From: Candidatus Binatia bacterium
GTDB taxonomy: Bacteria; Desulfobacterota; Binatia; HRBIN30; BPIQ01
Direction: 5' to 3'
DNA: 64,000 nucleotides
NCBI GenBank assembly: GCA_026004195.1
Contig: BPIQ01000001.1
Location: forward strand, 1,478,311-1,542,310
The translations under genes were made by a program, and so were the position numbers. This document shows, piece after piece, positions 43,213 through 52,248 of the stretch (position 1 is its first letter; every line of letters starts with the position of its first letter). Under the pieces are notes generated by a model. The model searched no databases. It saw only the letters and a program-made list of their open reading frames with translations, and had not been told where the DNA came from.

Positions 43213-45097
43213 CTAGCCGCCCGCTGTGAGCACGCGAACGGTACAGACGACATCGGCTGCGCCGACCTGTCCGTCCCCGTTGCAGTCCACGGCCGTGCAG
43301 CGACTCGCGAGCTCCGCGTCGAACGTGGCGCGAACCAGAGCCCGGAGGTCCGCTTCGGTCGCTTCGCCGTCGCAGTCGGCGTCCCCGGGAAAACTCGTGG
43401 CCGTCGTCGGCGTAGCCGTGGGCGGGCGGGTTACGGTCGGTGTAGGGGTCTCGGTCGGGGTGAGAGTGGCCGTGCGGGTACGCGTCACGGTAGGAGTCGA
43501 TTCGGGGGTATGGGTGGGGGTCGGAACGGCCGTGGGAGGCCGCGTGGGAGTCGCCGTGGGCGTGGGTGTGGGCGAGACTCCCGCCGACCGGACGATCGGA
43601 AGATCGAAGGCCTTCGAGTGCATGTTCCCTTCGGCATCGCGCAACGAGACGCGCACGAATGACGTGAACTCGTCGGGGAAGTCGGGGGGCAGGAGCGGGA
43701 CGTCGCCTTCGAGCACCCCGTCCGAGGACAGGGTCAAACCGGGAACGCCGGTCTCTTCGAGCGCGAACTCCACGGGCCCCACGCCACCCGTGGCGCCGAA
43801 AACGTGCCGGTAGAATTCTCCTGCTACGGCCGTGGGAAGGGGATCGGGGGAAAGAATCGTGACGGGAAGGTCGGTCGGATAGAGAATCTCGAGCCCTGCG
43901 ATGTCGTCCTCTCGTACCGCGGCGCACCGCCCGTCGAAGTGGGCCCGGAAATACATCAGAGCGTCCTCGAGGAGCGGGTCCGGTTCGTCGGGATCTTCCG
44001 AGGAGTGGCCGAAGCCGATGGAGTGCCCGACCTCGTGAGCGAGAACTTCGGCCACGCCGCACGGGTCCCAGCTAGAGCACCCCTCGAGACCGTCGTTGAG
44101 GACGACGTACGCACACCGGGCCGGCACGAACGTCCGCCCGTCGAAGACCTTGTGCTCGCGCGCGTTCTCGACGGAAGAGGGAGCCGTGAAGCCGCCCCGC
44201 CCGAGCACTCCGTTGCAACCGTCCGGGTCGGGAATTTCCTCGAAGGGGTCGTTGAAAACGATCTTGTTGGGGCCCGGACACGAGCGCGAGAGCTCGGAGG
44301 TGAGCCCTTCCACGTCGAGCTCGATCGAAGCCGTCGGCACGTCCGACCAGGCGGAAAATGCACTCTCGACCGCGGAGAGGGAATCCTCGAAGCCGAGAAG
44401 GGCATCGCCTGCCTGGTCGACGAGATACAGAAGCGGCGCGCCTTCGTCGGCGACGAAGTGTCGTGCCGGAGGGTCCTGAAGGAACGCGAACTCCGCCGTG
44501 ACTTCTTTTCGGAGCGAGGGATCGTCGTATTCGGGAGGCACGGGTCGAAAGGAAGCGGCGGTGCCCGGCCGGAGCCTCGGCCGCAGCCTTCTCGAGGCGC
44601 TCGAAGAGAATCACGGGATCGAACGTCTCGCCGGGAAAAAGACGGCCGCCGCCGAGCGTCCGCACCGCGGCCATGCCGCCCGGCAGATCGACGAGCCGGA
44701 ACTTCCCGAGCGCCATGTGGTTCGTCCTGAGACTTCCGTCCGGGCGTACGTCGAGGAAGACGAGCACGCGCTCGCCGACCCGGTACTCGGGCGACCCGAA
44801 GACCACGCTCCGCCACCCGTCGGCTTCGCCGCCGTCTTCCTTGAGCACGATCTCGGTCGTACCCACGCTGCCGTGAAGCGTTCGCTCCACCTCGATCCGG
44901 ACGAGCGTGAAAATTCTTCCGTCGGGCGCGCGGACTCCGGAGATTTCCGAGACCGTACCGATCACCGAAGCCACGGAGCTTCGGACGAGCCCTTCCGGAG
45001 AAACCGGGACGAAGACCGTCCCGAGAGCCGCCTGCGCCGGGAGGAGAGAGACCGCCAGAACTGCCACCCACTTTCCGCATGGCGCCCAAACGCACAC
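43213..45097 (-). CDS. Secreted metzincin-type metalloprotease with Thr/Pro linker and dockerin-like tail, frameshifted
   Basis: A ~627-residue exported protease. The N-terminal part (signal WVAVLAVSLLPAQAALG; then SSVASVIGTVSEISGVRAPDG, EYRVGERVLVFLD) reads to about 44548. One extra base there (CCGGGCACC in place of CCGGCACC) shifts the frame. The catalytic part follows (ESAFSAWSDVPTASIEL, EVLAHEVGHSIGFGHSSED with HExxHxxGxxH, LMYFRAHF), matching matrixin-like metzincins, then a cadherin-like domain, a PTPTPT linker and a dockerin-like pair (GDADCDGEATEADL, DCNGDGQVGAADV). Its GTG start sits in a hairpin, and an ATG at 45080 would give a better signal peptide if one A were removed (MRKWVAVLAV). 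Confidence 0.78.
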
Positions 45098-45108
45098 GTT
45101 TTGGCGCC
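45081..45108. promoter_or_regulatory. 12-bp inverted repeat at the metzincin start
   Basis: GGCGCCCAAACG and CGTTTTGGCGCC pair (one G-T) around a four-base loop and overlap the annotated GTG start of the protease gene. It could form an RNA hairpin masking the start, or be an operator in the 315-base divergent region shared with the amidohydrolase gene. That region otherwise shows no gene. Confidence 0.45.
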
Positions 45109-45412
45109 GGTTGTCAACGGGAAGACTCGTGGCAGTGGTCGCTTGGACCCCACTGATGGGGCTCGTTGAGCGCCCGCACGCGCACCCGCTCGGCCAATCT
45201 AGCGGAAGCGAACACGAAGTCGAGCTGACGTGTCGCCCCTCTGCCCCGGCCCGGAAACCCGTGGCGCGGCCCCGGCCCGACAGCGTCGGCCGTTGACCGC
45301 GCCGGGAAGATTTACTATCGGAAACTTTTGTGACCGAAAGGAAACAATCGCTGCCTCTCGGGAAGGATGGTCCGGTCCGAGAGCGGCGCCCCGCACGCGG
45401 GAGGGTACGGAA

Positions 45413-46538
45413 ATGAACGGCGCGGAACCTGGTCGTCGACGCGGACGGGCACGTGACGGAGCCACCGACGGTCTGGTCGGACTATCTCGAAGCGGCCTAT
45501 CGAGAGCGGGCGCCCAGAGGGACGCTCGACGAGAACGGGCACCCGTGCATGCTGCTGGACGGGCGGCTCGTGATGCGGCACGCGATGCTGCTCACGCTGG
45601 GGCCCGAGTACGACTTCGCCGACTACAGGCCCCGAGAAGGGGGATGGAACCCGGCTGCGCGGCTCGAGGACATGGACGCCGAGGGCATCGACGTCGCGGT
45701 GCTGTTTCCGTCCATCGGGCTCTACGTGAGCGAAACGAACGACCCGAAGCTCCTCGCGGCACTCTGCCGGGCCTACAACGACTGGCTCGCCGATTACTGC
45801 CGGCACGCGCCGGACCGGCTCGTGGGGGTCGCCCTCCTTCCCCTTCTGGACGTCGAGGAATCGATCCGGGAGCTCGAGCGCGCCACGGAAAAGCTCGGCT
45901 TTCGCGGCGCGTTTTTCCGGCCGAACCCGTACGCGAACCGCGCCATCCACGACGCGGCCTACGAGCCCCTCTGGGATTGCGCCGCCACGCTCGGCGTGCC
46001 GGTGACCGTCCACGAGGGCCTTTCGGATTCCATGCCCACGCTCGGCCGGGAACGTTTCTCCAACGCTGCCATGCTGCACGTGCTCTCCCATCCGTTCGAA
46101 CAGATGGCAGCGTGCGCGGGCCTGATCCTCACGGGCGTCCTCGAGCGGCATCCTTCCCTGCGCGTGGCCTTCCTCGAGTCGGGTTCCGGCTGGCTCCCCT
46201 ACTGGCTCGAACGGATGGACTCGCACTGGGAGACGTGGCGCAAGGTGCTCCCGCCGCTCCGGCATCGGCCGTCGGAGTACTTCCGGCGGCAGTGCGTGAT
46301 TTCCACGGAGCCCGACGACGACGTCGTGCGAGCGGTCGTGGAATACGTCGGCGACGACTCGATCGTCTGGGCGTCGGACTATCCGCACCCCGACGCCCAC
46401 TTCCCGGGTGCGGTGACGAAAACGCTCGAGTCGATGGCCGGCCTCTCCGCGGACACCCGGCGGAAAATCCTCGCCACGAACGCCGCGCGTCTCTACGGCC
46501 TCGAGCTGCCTTCGAAAAAGGCGAGGGCGGTGTCCTGA
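45413..46538 (+). CDS. Amidohydrolase-family protein (ACMSD-like), frameshifted at codon 6
   Basis: A ~374-residue TIM-barrel hydrolase or decarboxylase of the amidohydrolase-2 family. The frame from 45453 onward is complete (RLEDMDAEGIDVAVLFPSIGLYV, LPVTVHEGLSDS, VAFLESGSGWLPYWLERMD, IVWASDYPHPDAHFPG). Starting at that GTG would omit the metal-binding D-x-D-G-H motif, which is encoded just upstream as LVVDADGHVTEPP. The ATG at 45413 reaches it only if one C is removed near 45428. VxVHEG, SDYPHPD and FLESG give the remaining metal and catalytic residues. A carboxymuconolactone decarboxylase-like gene follows, suggesting an aromatic or polyketide degradation step. Confidence 0.82.
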
Positions 46539-46877
46539 ATGGACCAGGCAAGTCCGCGAGAGCTCGGCCTGGAACGTGGGTCCGGGAACATCCGCACGAG
46601 CCTCCCCCCTCGGCACCGGCGGTTGCGTGAAGAAATCCCGCATCGCGCGAACTTCCCACGGAAAACCCCGGAAAAAATCGCGGTCCGCAGTGAGGCAGGC
46701 GGAAACGTTTCGACATCCCCGGCGCTCTCCGGAGGGTGGTCCTACCCCCTCGAGTGGAAGAAACCTCCGCAGGTCGGCCAGGCAACGGGCGGCGGCCCGC
46801 TCCCGAAGGAGTCGGCCATGGGCGGCATGGCCGCTCTCGCCGAGAGCGCCCGAACGTAGCGGCCCGAGGAAAAAGCC
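46539..46877. other. 339-bp spacer without a convincing gene
   Basis: Between the amidohydrolase and the carboxymuconolactone decarboxylase-like gene. A 106-codon frame opens with the ATG just after the amidohydrolase stop, but its composition looks like random GC-rich translation and no domain or hydrophobic pattern is visible. No terminator or operator was recognised. Confidence 0.5.
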
Positions 46878-47481
46878 ATGACGCAGAGAAAAGACGGGAG
46901 GACACGGGTGGAACTTCTGCCGGTAGCAGCGGCGCGCGAGGCTGCCGAAAAAGCCGGGGTGCCCGTGGCGTTCGCCGAACTCAACATTTTTCGCGCTCTC
47001 CTCCATCGCCCTGCGACCGCGAAAGCTCTCTGCGACCTCCTGCTTTCGCTCCTTTTCCAGGGCACGCTCGACCCTCGGTTGCGCGAGCTCGTCATCATGC
47101 GGATCGGCTGGGTCACGGGCTCCGATTACGAATGGACGCAGCACTGGAGAATCGCCCAGGAACGTTTCGGGGTGACGGCCGAGGATCTCCTCGCGGTGCG
47201 CAGAGTGGCGGGAGGCGGAGCACTTCGGGCCGCGCGAGCGTGCCGCGCTGGCAGCCACCGACGAAACCCTCGAAAACGGCGCGGTCTCCGACGAGACCTG
47301 GGATGCGTGCGTGGCGGCACTCGGAGGTCCCGAGGCGTGTCTCGAGCTCGCGGCGGTGATCGGCACGTGGCACCTCGTCTCGGAGCTCACCCGCAGCCTC
47401 GACATTCCTCTCGAAGAGGGGGTGGCCTCGTGGCCACCGGACGGCCGGGAACCGGAGAAACAACGTCCGGTAGGCGGATAG
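46878..47481 (+). CDS. Carboxymuconolactone decarboxylase-like (AhpD-fold) protein, frameshifted
   Basis: A ~200-residue helical protein of the carboxymuconolactone decarboxylase/AhpD-like family. The conserved core is in the first frame: LDPRLRELVIMRIGWVTGSDYEWTQHWRIAQERFGVTAEDL. After an extra base near 47202 the protein continues in the next frame (EWREAEHFGPRERAALAATDE, ACLELAAVIGTWHLVSELTRSLDIP) to the TAG at 47479-47481. The AhpD CxxC redox pair is absent, as in the annotated hypothetical subgroup. It probably works with the upstream amidohydrolase. An ATG with GAGGAAAAAG before it marks the start. Confidence 0.78.
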
Positions 47482-47726
47482 AAGAGGTCGGCTTCGGGGA
47501 CGATGATCGGCCGACTCGTTCTCGTCACCGAGCGTTCTTCTTCCGGTGCGTCAGGAGGAGGCGCACCGCTCGTGTGAGCTGAAGCCGCGCCCCACGGAGA
47601 ATTGGGAACCTCCGGACACGGGGACACGGCCCCGCGTGACGCTCCCGCTGCGAGACAATCGACCAGGGCTCGCAAGCTCGCCGCGAGCTGGGAAGAAATC
47701 GGGTCCTGGGCTATCATGAGGATCCC

Positions 47727-47939
47727 ATGAAACGGCGCCGACTCCTGTCCGAGCGGCTTCGCGTGGCGATGGAGTTGTTCGAGCTGGGCGAGAAGATGCT
47801 GCGGCAGAAGCTTCGCCGCGATCATCCTTCGGCGACCGAATCGGAAATCGATGCCAAAGTGGCGGAGTGGCTCGAGCGGCGGCCGGGGGCCGAACACGGC
47901 GACGCTCCGGGGCGGCCCCTACCGTGGCCCGAACGGTGA
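47727..47939 (+). CDS. Rv0078B-like antitoxin
   Basis: A 70-residue helical protein (SERLRVAMELFELGEKMLRQKLRRD, ATESEIDAKVAEWLERRPGAE) matching the Rv0078B-related antitoxin pattern. It is directly upstream of and overlaps (GTGA) a nucleotidyltransferase-like toxin gene. It likely neutralises that toxin and may autorepress the operon. The 245 bases upstream hold no gene that I can see. Confidence 0.75.
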   Translation: MKRRRLLSERLRVAMELFELGEKMLRQKLRRDHPSATESEIDAKVAEWLERRPGAEHGDAPGRPLPWPER

Positions 47940-48538
47940 ACCCGCTAGAAGCCACGCTCCGACGCGTTCTTGACGACCTCCCCCGCTCCGGGCGGCGCTG
48001 GGCCCTGGTGGGTGGGCTGGCAGTCAGCGCGCGTGCCGAGCCGCGATTGACTCGCGATGTCGACCTTGCCGTGGAGGTTTCGAACGACGCCGACGCCGAG
48101 CAGCTCGTCCTCGGGCTCCAGCGAGAGGGCTATCGTGTGGTGGCAGCGGTCGAGCACGAAACGGCTGGCCGCTTGGCCACGGTGCGCATGCGTCCCCCTG
48201 GTGCACGGCATACGGGAGTCGTCGTGGACCTCCTGTTCGCGTCTTCCGGGATCGAGCCCGAAATCGTGCGGACTGCAGAGGAGGTGGAGGTTCTTCCCGG
48301 ATTGCGGGCCCGGGTGGCTAGACTCGGCTACTTGATCGCCCTCAAGCTTCTTGCGCGCGACGACCGCAGCCGCCCCCAGGACTGGGACGATCTTTGCGCC
48401 CTACTGCGTCAAGCAGGCAGGCGAGATATCGCCGAGGCCCGTCGGGCACTATGGCTCATCACGGAGCGGGGCTACCACCGAGGTCGGCCCCTAGCGCAGC
48501 AGCTCGAAGAAATTCTTGGCGCTGTCAAGGGCCGTTGA
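47936..48538 (+). CDS. AbiEii/AbiGii-type nucleotidyltransferase toxin
   Basis: A 200-residue nucleotidyltransferase-fold protein. WALVGGLAVSARAEPRLTRDVDLAVEV (residues ~21-47) contains the GG/S and DxD motifs of the polymerase-beta-type nucleotidyltransferases. A later acidic residue lies in GVVVDLLFASSG, and DRSRPQDWDDLCALL is the typical C-terminal helix of AbiEii-like toxins. The GTG at 47936 overlaps the antitoxin stop and is preferred to an earlier in-frame GTG at 47924. Such toxins modify tRNA 3' ends in studied examples; a tRNA-Ala gene lies just downstream. Confidence 0.8.
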   Translation: MNPLEATLRRVLDDLPRSGRRWALVGGLAVSARAEPRLTRDVDLAVEVSNDADAEQLVLGLQREGYRVVAAVEHETAGRLATVRMRPPGARHTGVVVDLLFASSGIEPEIVRTAEEVEVLPGLRARVARLGYLIALKLLARDDRSRPQDWDDLCALLRQAGRRDIAEARRALWLITERGYHRGRPLAQQLEEILGAVKGR

Positions 48539-48568
48539 GGTGACGGCGCAAGCCCCGGAAAAATCAGG

Positions 48569-48641
48569 TGGAGCCGAGGGGAGTCGAACCCCCGACCTCT
48601 AGAGTGCGATTCTAGCGCTCTCCCAGCTGAGCTACGGCCCC
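48569..48641 (-). tRNA. tRNA-Ala (CGC anticodon)
   Basis: A 73-base cloverleaf. The acceptor stem GGGGCCG/CGGCTCC contains the G3-U70 pair that identifies tRNA-Ala. The D arm is GCTC-AGCTGGGA-GAGC. The anticodon arm is CTAGA-ATCGCAC-TCTAG with anticodon CGC (reads GCG). The T arm is GGGGG-TTCGACT-CCCCT and the discriminator is A73. The 3' CCA is not encoded (CCT follows). Confidence 0.95.
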
Positions 48642-48978
48642 ACCCGGGCTCGACGGACGGCAACGTAGCAGGAGCCCTCGGGCAAGGCAACGCGATGTCC
48701 CTTACGAGACGGCCAAGCTCGCATGCATTCGGAGGGACCCGCTCTGTCGGGTCCGCGTCCGCATTGGCCACGACCCCCCGGGACGCGACGGAGCGCGTCC
48801 CTCCCGGTGGACGTGGTCGTTCGTGACGCCGGCCACGATCGCACATGCGACGGCCGATTGCGCCACCGCGGGGACACGCTGCGCAAATCGGACGAAACAT
48901 CGCTAAACAGCCGCCGTGGCGGCGCTCGACGGATAGATCGCCCGGTGACCCGTCTTGAGTGTCCCCGGCAGGACGAAA
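48642..48978. other. 337-bp spacer without a gene
   Basis: Region upstream (by transcription) of the tRNA gene and downstream of the porin terminator. It presumably holds the tRNA promoter. Reading frames here look random. Nothing else recognised. Confidence 0.5.
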
Positions 48979-49037
48979 TAAAAAAAGACCGCCGAACGGA
49001 TCAGGATTCCAGAACCCGGTTCGATCCGGGGGGCGGC
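48979..49037 (-). terminator. Intrinsic terminator downstream of the porin gene
   Basis: On the minus strand, CCGCC...GGCGG and GGATC...GATCC pair into an extended, imperfect stem followed by TCTTTTTTT (seven T, 48980-48986). It lies about 70 bases after the porin stop and is well placed to end its transcript. Confidence 0.65.
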
Positions 49038-49109
49038 CGGGGGTGACCCTGCGAGAAGGGGGCGCCCGTAGGGACCCCCGGCCGTCGTGAGGTTTGGGGG
49101 AAGTAAGCT

Positions 49110-50285
49110 TTAGATCCGACCGATCAGCTCGAACGCGATCGTGTTGGAGGTGTCCTCCGTTCCCACCTTCCCTTCGGGGAAGATGTCCTGACTGGCCTCG
49201 TCGCGCCGGTACTCGAAGCGTGCCGTCAGGTAGTCCGGAACGAGGTCGACCGTAAGGGTGGGGGTGACTTCCCACACCGTCACGCCACGACCGCTCGGGC
49301 TGGGAACGTTGGCCAGCGCACTCGCGAGCCGGACGCCGTCGGAATCCACGAAGAATTCGCTCCGGACGGCGACGGAAACCCGATCGGTCAGCTGGACGAT
49401 GCCGTAAGCGGCCGCGCCGTACCACTCGGCGTTCTTCCTGCCGGGCAGGACGTCGTTCTCCTGGGCGTACGTGCCGTCCAGGACGAAGGCGACGTCTTCG
49501 ATCGGCCGCAAGACGGTGTTGGCCGTGATCGCCCAGCGCCGAGACCCGGCACCGGCTCCACCATTCGCGATCGAGTTCTGCTCCTGACCGAAAATGCCGG
49601 AAACGTACATCGACATCATGTCGCTGGGTTCGATCCCGAGCCCGCCGTGAAAGCTCTTGCCGTCGTTGTTGTCGTCGACGTTGTCCCAGCCGTTCACGAT
49701 CCCGAGGTCGAGCGAAACCATCTCCCCAAGGGGAATCGTCGCCATGAAGCCCGTGTGCGTGAAGGGAATGCTGAACCCGAAGAGGATCGAGTGCGAGATG
49801 TTGTGGTTCAGCGTATCCCAGGTCTTGATGACCTCGTAGCCGTGATGCGTCACGAACTTTCCGCCCTTGAGCGTGACGCCGCCGAACCCTTCGAGTGTGT
49901 AGGTGACGTAGGCTTCACGGAGCTCGAAGGAATTCGTCTCCTCGGAGCTCGAGAGAAGACCGTCGCCGTCCCAGTCCGCGGCGGTCGTTTCGGCCACCCG
50001 GCCGAAATCGAGCGTGAAGGCGGCACCCCAGGGCGACCCTTCTTTCTCGCGCAGGACGAAAAGGCTCGCCTGGTTCAGCGAGATGTCGTTCGGATCGTTG
50101 ACGTTGACCCGGACCGGCACCTTGTCGCTGTTGTTGGGGCTGTTGAAGCTGTACTGGTAAACCGTGGACACGAGCGCGTGGAGTTGGATCCCGTAGCGCT
50201 CGCTCAGCGTGACACCGAAGGCGTCGCTGCTGGCCAGTGCCAGGACTCCCACGAGCGCCATCGTGCGGAAAACGAGTCTCTTCAT
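49110..50285 (-). CDS. Outer-membrane porin-like beta-barrel protein
   Basis: A 391-residue outer-membrane barrel. It has a Sec signal (RTMALVGVLALASSDAFG) and then many amphipathic strands (GIQLHALVSTVYQYSFN, GAAFTLDFGRVAETT, SFELREAYVTYTLEGFGGVTLKGGKF) and NISHSILFGFSIPFTHTGF. The C-terminal strand NTIAFELIGRI resembles a BAM signal although it ends in Ile. It matches the family of presumed porins annotated as outer-membrane beta-barrel proteins (bbp2/DUF1597-like). The ATG at 50285 follows GGGAGGGG. It is monocistronic, with an intrinsic terminator downstream. Solute unknown. Confidence 0.82.
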   Translation of the reverse strand: MKRLVFRTMALVGVLALASSDAFGVTLSERYGIQLHALVSTVYQYSFNSPNNSDKVPVRVNVNDPNDISLNQASLFVLREKEGSPWGAAFTLDFGRVAETTAADWDGDGLLSSSEETNSFELREAYVTYTLEGFGGVTLKGGKFVTHHGYEVIKTWDTLNHNISHSILFGFSIPFTHTGFMATIPLGEMVSLDLGIVNGWDNVDDNNDGKSFHGGLGIEPSDMMSMYVSGIFGQEQNSIANGGAGAGSRRWAITANTVLRPIEDVAFVLDGTYAQENDVLPGRKNAEWYGAAAYGIVQLTDRVSVAVRSEFFVDSDGVRLASALANVPSPSGRGVTVWEVTPTLTVDLVPDYLTARFEYRRDEASQDIFPEGKVGTEDTSNTIAFELIGRI

Positions 50286-50726
50286 AACACCCCTCCCGTC
50301 GTTTCTTCGGGCCCGCGGCCCGAGGTTTTCTGGTTTCGGTGCGCAGCAAAGGAAGTGCCGCGTCCACCGTGCCAGCCCATCCCGTCTCCAGCCACTACCA
50401 CTCCCCCCGAAAGGTGCGCGAAGAATAAGCAAAGCCCAAAAAAAAGGCAAGCCCACCCGGCGGCCTTTTTTCTCTAGACATTCCGGGGGCCCGGGGCGGC
50501 GGAAAACTCCGTCTAGCCAAAACTGGCCGCCGCACGGGACGGGTCGGAACCAGCCCGGAGTTTGCGGGGGGAACCCGGGGTCACCCAGAAAAGCCCCGGG
50601 TGGGCCGACGCCCGCACGGAAACCCGTGCTCCGTACCGCAGGGGGACGAGTTCGGGACGGGAGAGACCCAGGAAAAACGGGGGGCTTCCCGCTGTTGGGC
50701 CCGGACGTTCGGTCCCGCCAGAGTCG
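50286..50726. other. 441-bp intergenic region between MaoC and porin genes
   Basis: No credible gene. It should contain the porin promoter and the end of the MaoC transcript. Two oligo(A/T) tracts flank a GC-rich segment near 50438-50472 (listed separately as a terminator). The rest shows nothing I can name. Confidence 0.5.
50438..50472 (-). terminator. Possible terminator for the MaoC transcript
   Basis: Minus-strand reading gives GGCCGCC-GGGTG-GGCTTGCC, which can fold into a short stem, followed by eight T. The plus strand also ends in six T after the same stem, so it could work in both directions. Confidence 0.45.
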
Positions 50727-51179
50727 TCAGCCCGGACGCTTGGGAATCAGAACACGCCGGCGGAGCGTGAGGACGACCTCCCCGCGCTGGTTGCGCGCCC
50801 TGGTCTCGACGTAGACCACACCCCGGTCGGGCTTCGAGCGGGACTCGGTTTTGTCGAGAATCTCGCTCTCCGCGTAGATCGTGTCCCCGTGGAACGTGGG
50901 CGCCAAATGTTTGACCGATTCGTACTCCAGGTTCGCAATGGCGTTCTGGCTGATGTCCCGGACGCTCATCCCAACGGTCAAGGCGAAAACGAGAGTGCCG
51001 TTCACCAGGCACCGCCCGTGCTGCGACCGGGAAGCGTAGTGCTCGTCGAAGTGGAGGGGGTTCGTGTTCATCGTGAGCAGCGTGAACCAGGTGTCGTCGA
51101 AGTCCCGGATGGTCCGCCCGGGCCAGTGCTGGATGACTTCCCCGACCTTGAAGTCTTCGAAATAGCGCCCCCTGTCCAT
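50727..51179 (-). CDS. MaoC-family dehydratase
   Basis: A 150-residue hot-dog-fold hydratase (GRYFEDFKVGEVIQHWPGRTI, FTLLTMNTNPLHFDEHYAS with the hydratase-motif Asn/Asp-His residues, LVNGTLVFALTVGMSVRDIS, GVVYVETRARNQRGEVV). It would hydrate an enoyl-CoA such as a mesaconyl- or crotonyl-type ester; the NPLH motif is typical. The ATG at 51179 begins the conserved N-terminus. It is divergent from the TetR/DMSO-reductase-like operon, with a 439-base gap between the two start codons. Confidence 0.88.
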   Translation of the reverse strand: MDRGRYFEDFKVGEVIQHWPGRTIRDFDDTWFTLLTMNTNPLHFDEHYASRSQHGRCLVNGTLVFALTVGMSVRDISQNAIANLEYESVKHLAPTFHGDTIYAESEILDKTESRSKPDRGVVYVETRARNQRGEVVLTLRRRVLIPKRPG

Positions 51180-51593
51180 GCGACGAGGCTTATACGCGGG
51201 CGCCGACTCCGCGCAAGGGGCGCCCCGGCTCGCATGGCGCCCGAAGAAGCCCGCGGGGCGGAAGGTGGCGCGTTCGGGTCCGCAGCGCGAGGCGGGGACC
51301 GCTTCGCTCCTCCGGCGGCTTCGGAAGCGGGGCAGGACGAAGGAGATGCCCGCTTGGGAGGCCCGGCACGAGCAACTCCGGGCACGCTGCACGCTCTCGG
51401 GCCTGATCTCCCGGAATGCGAACGGCGGGGCTTTCGAGCCGGGAGAGCGCTTGCAGTGCGTGGAGCCGCGGGGATCCCCGGGGAGAGACCCCGGGGTGCC
51501 TTGATGCAGGTCGCCACAGGCAAAATCGCCGCGCCACGCGGCCGAGCTGTCCTAGATCACCACCCGGGCCTGACCGGGGTCCTCCCCACCTCC
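51180..51593. other. 414-bp divergent intergenic region
   Basis: Lies between the MaoC and TetR genes. No convincing reading frame: the longest ones are Arg/Pro/Ser-rich in every frame. Promoters for both directions are expected; only the TetR-type operator at its right end is recognisable. Confidence 0.5.
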
Positions 51594-51607
51594 CGACCGT
51601 TCGGTCG
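51594..51607. promoter_or_regulatory. Operator 1 of the CKACCG-NN-CGGTMG set (before tetR)
   Basis: CGACCG-TT-CGGTCG, perfect six-base arms, ending 11 bases before the GTG of the TetR gene. It is one of four copies of the same pattern in the window, all heading the molybdoenzyme gene units. Confidence 0.75.
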
Positions 51608-51618
51608 AAGATCGGGGC

Positions 51619-52248
51619 GTGCTCGAGGTTCGCCAACCCGACACTCGGGAAAGAATTCTCCAGGTTGCGGAACGGCACTTCGCCGACCTGGGCTACCACG
51701 GGGCACGGCTTGCCCGGATCGCCGAGGAAGCCGGCCTCCAGAAGGCGTCTCTCTTCCACTATTTCCGCGGAAAGGCCGAACTTTACGACGCGGTCCTTGC
51801 CAAGGGCTTCCGGGAGATCGAGGGGCCCCTCGAGGCCGTGCTCGAGAACACGCCCGCGGGCCCCTCGCGCGTCTTCCGCCTGCTCGATACCTACGTCGAC
51901 ACCGTCGTGCGCCACCCCGAGAGGACCAAACTCTGGCTCCGGCAGGCGCTCGGTGACCTTCCGCCGCTCTCCCGGCCGTTCGAGGTCGAATCGTTGATCC
52001 GCCGGGTCGCGGACTCCGTCCGTTCGGACTCGCACCTGCCACCCAAGGTCGATTCTTTTGCGCTGGTGCTGGCTGTCCTGGGGATGGTGGCGTTTTTCTT
52101 CACGAGCGTCCCCGTCCTGGTCCCGGGCTGGGCGAACCAGAGCGGGTCCTTACCGTTTTCGGAGCGCGTGAAACGGCACGTTTTCGAGATCGTCTCCTCC
52201 TGTCTCGAACCTCCTCGGGCCACCGAGGCAATGCGGGAAATACCATGA
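51619..52248 (+). CDS. TetR-family regulator of the molybdoenzyme cluster
   Basis: A 209-residue TetR-family regulator. The helix-turn-helix is at residues ~8-55 (RERILQVAERHFADLGYHGA, RLARIAEEAGLQKASLFHYF). The remainder is a helical ligand-binding domain with a hydrophobic patch (FALVLAVLGMVAFFFTSVPVLVP). The GTG follows an inverted-repeat operator that is repeated before three other transcription units of the cluster, so it probably controls all of them and itself. Its stop overlaps the start of the b-type cytochrome gene (ATGA), which makes it part of that operon. The ligand is presumably the enzyme's substrate or a product. Confidence 0.9.
   Translation: MLEVRQPDTRERILQVAERHFADLGYHGARLARIAEEAGLQKASLFHYFRGKAELYDAVLAKGFREIEGPLEAVLENTPAGPSRVFRLLDTYVDTVVRHPERTKLWLRQALGDLPPLSRPFEVESLIRRVADSVRSDSHLPPKVDSFALVLAVLGMVAFFFTSVPVLVPGWANQSGSLPFSERVKRHVFEIVSSCLEPPRATEAMREIP

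Noticed and set aside
48987-49037. A second tRNA or tRNA fragment (GGTTCGATCC looks like a T arm)
   Set aside because: No acceptor, D or anticodon arm fits around it; the same bases explain a terminator stem followed by a T-run for the porin gene.
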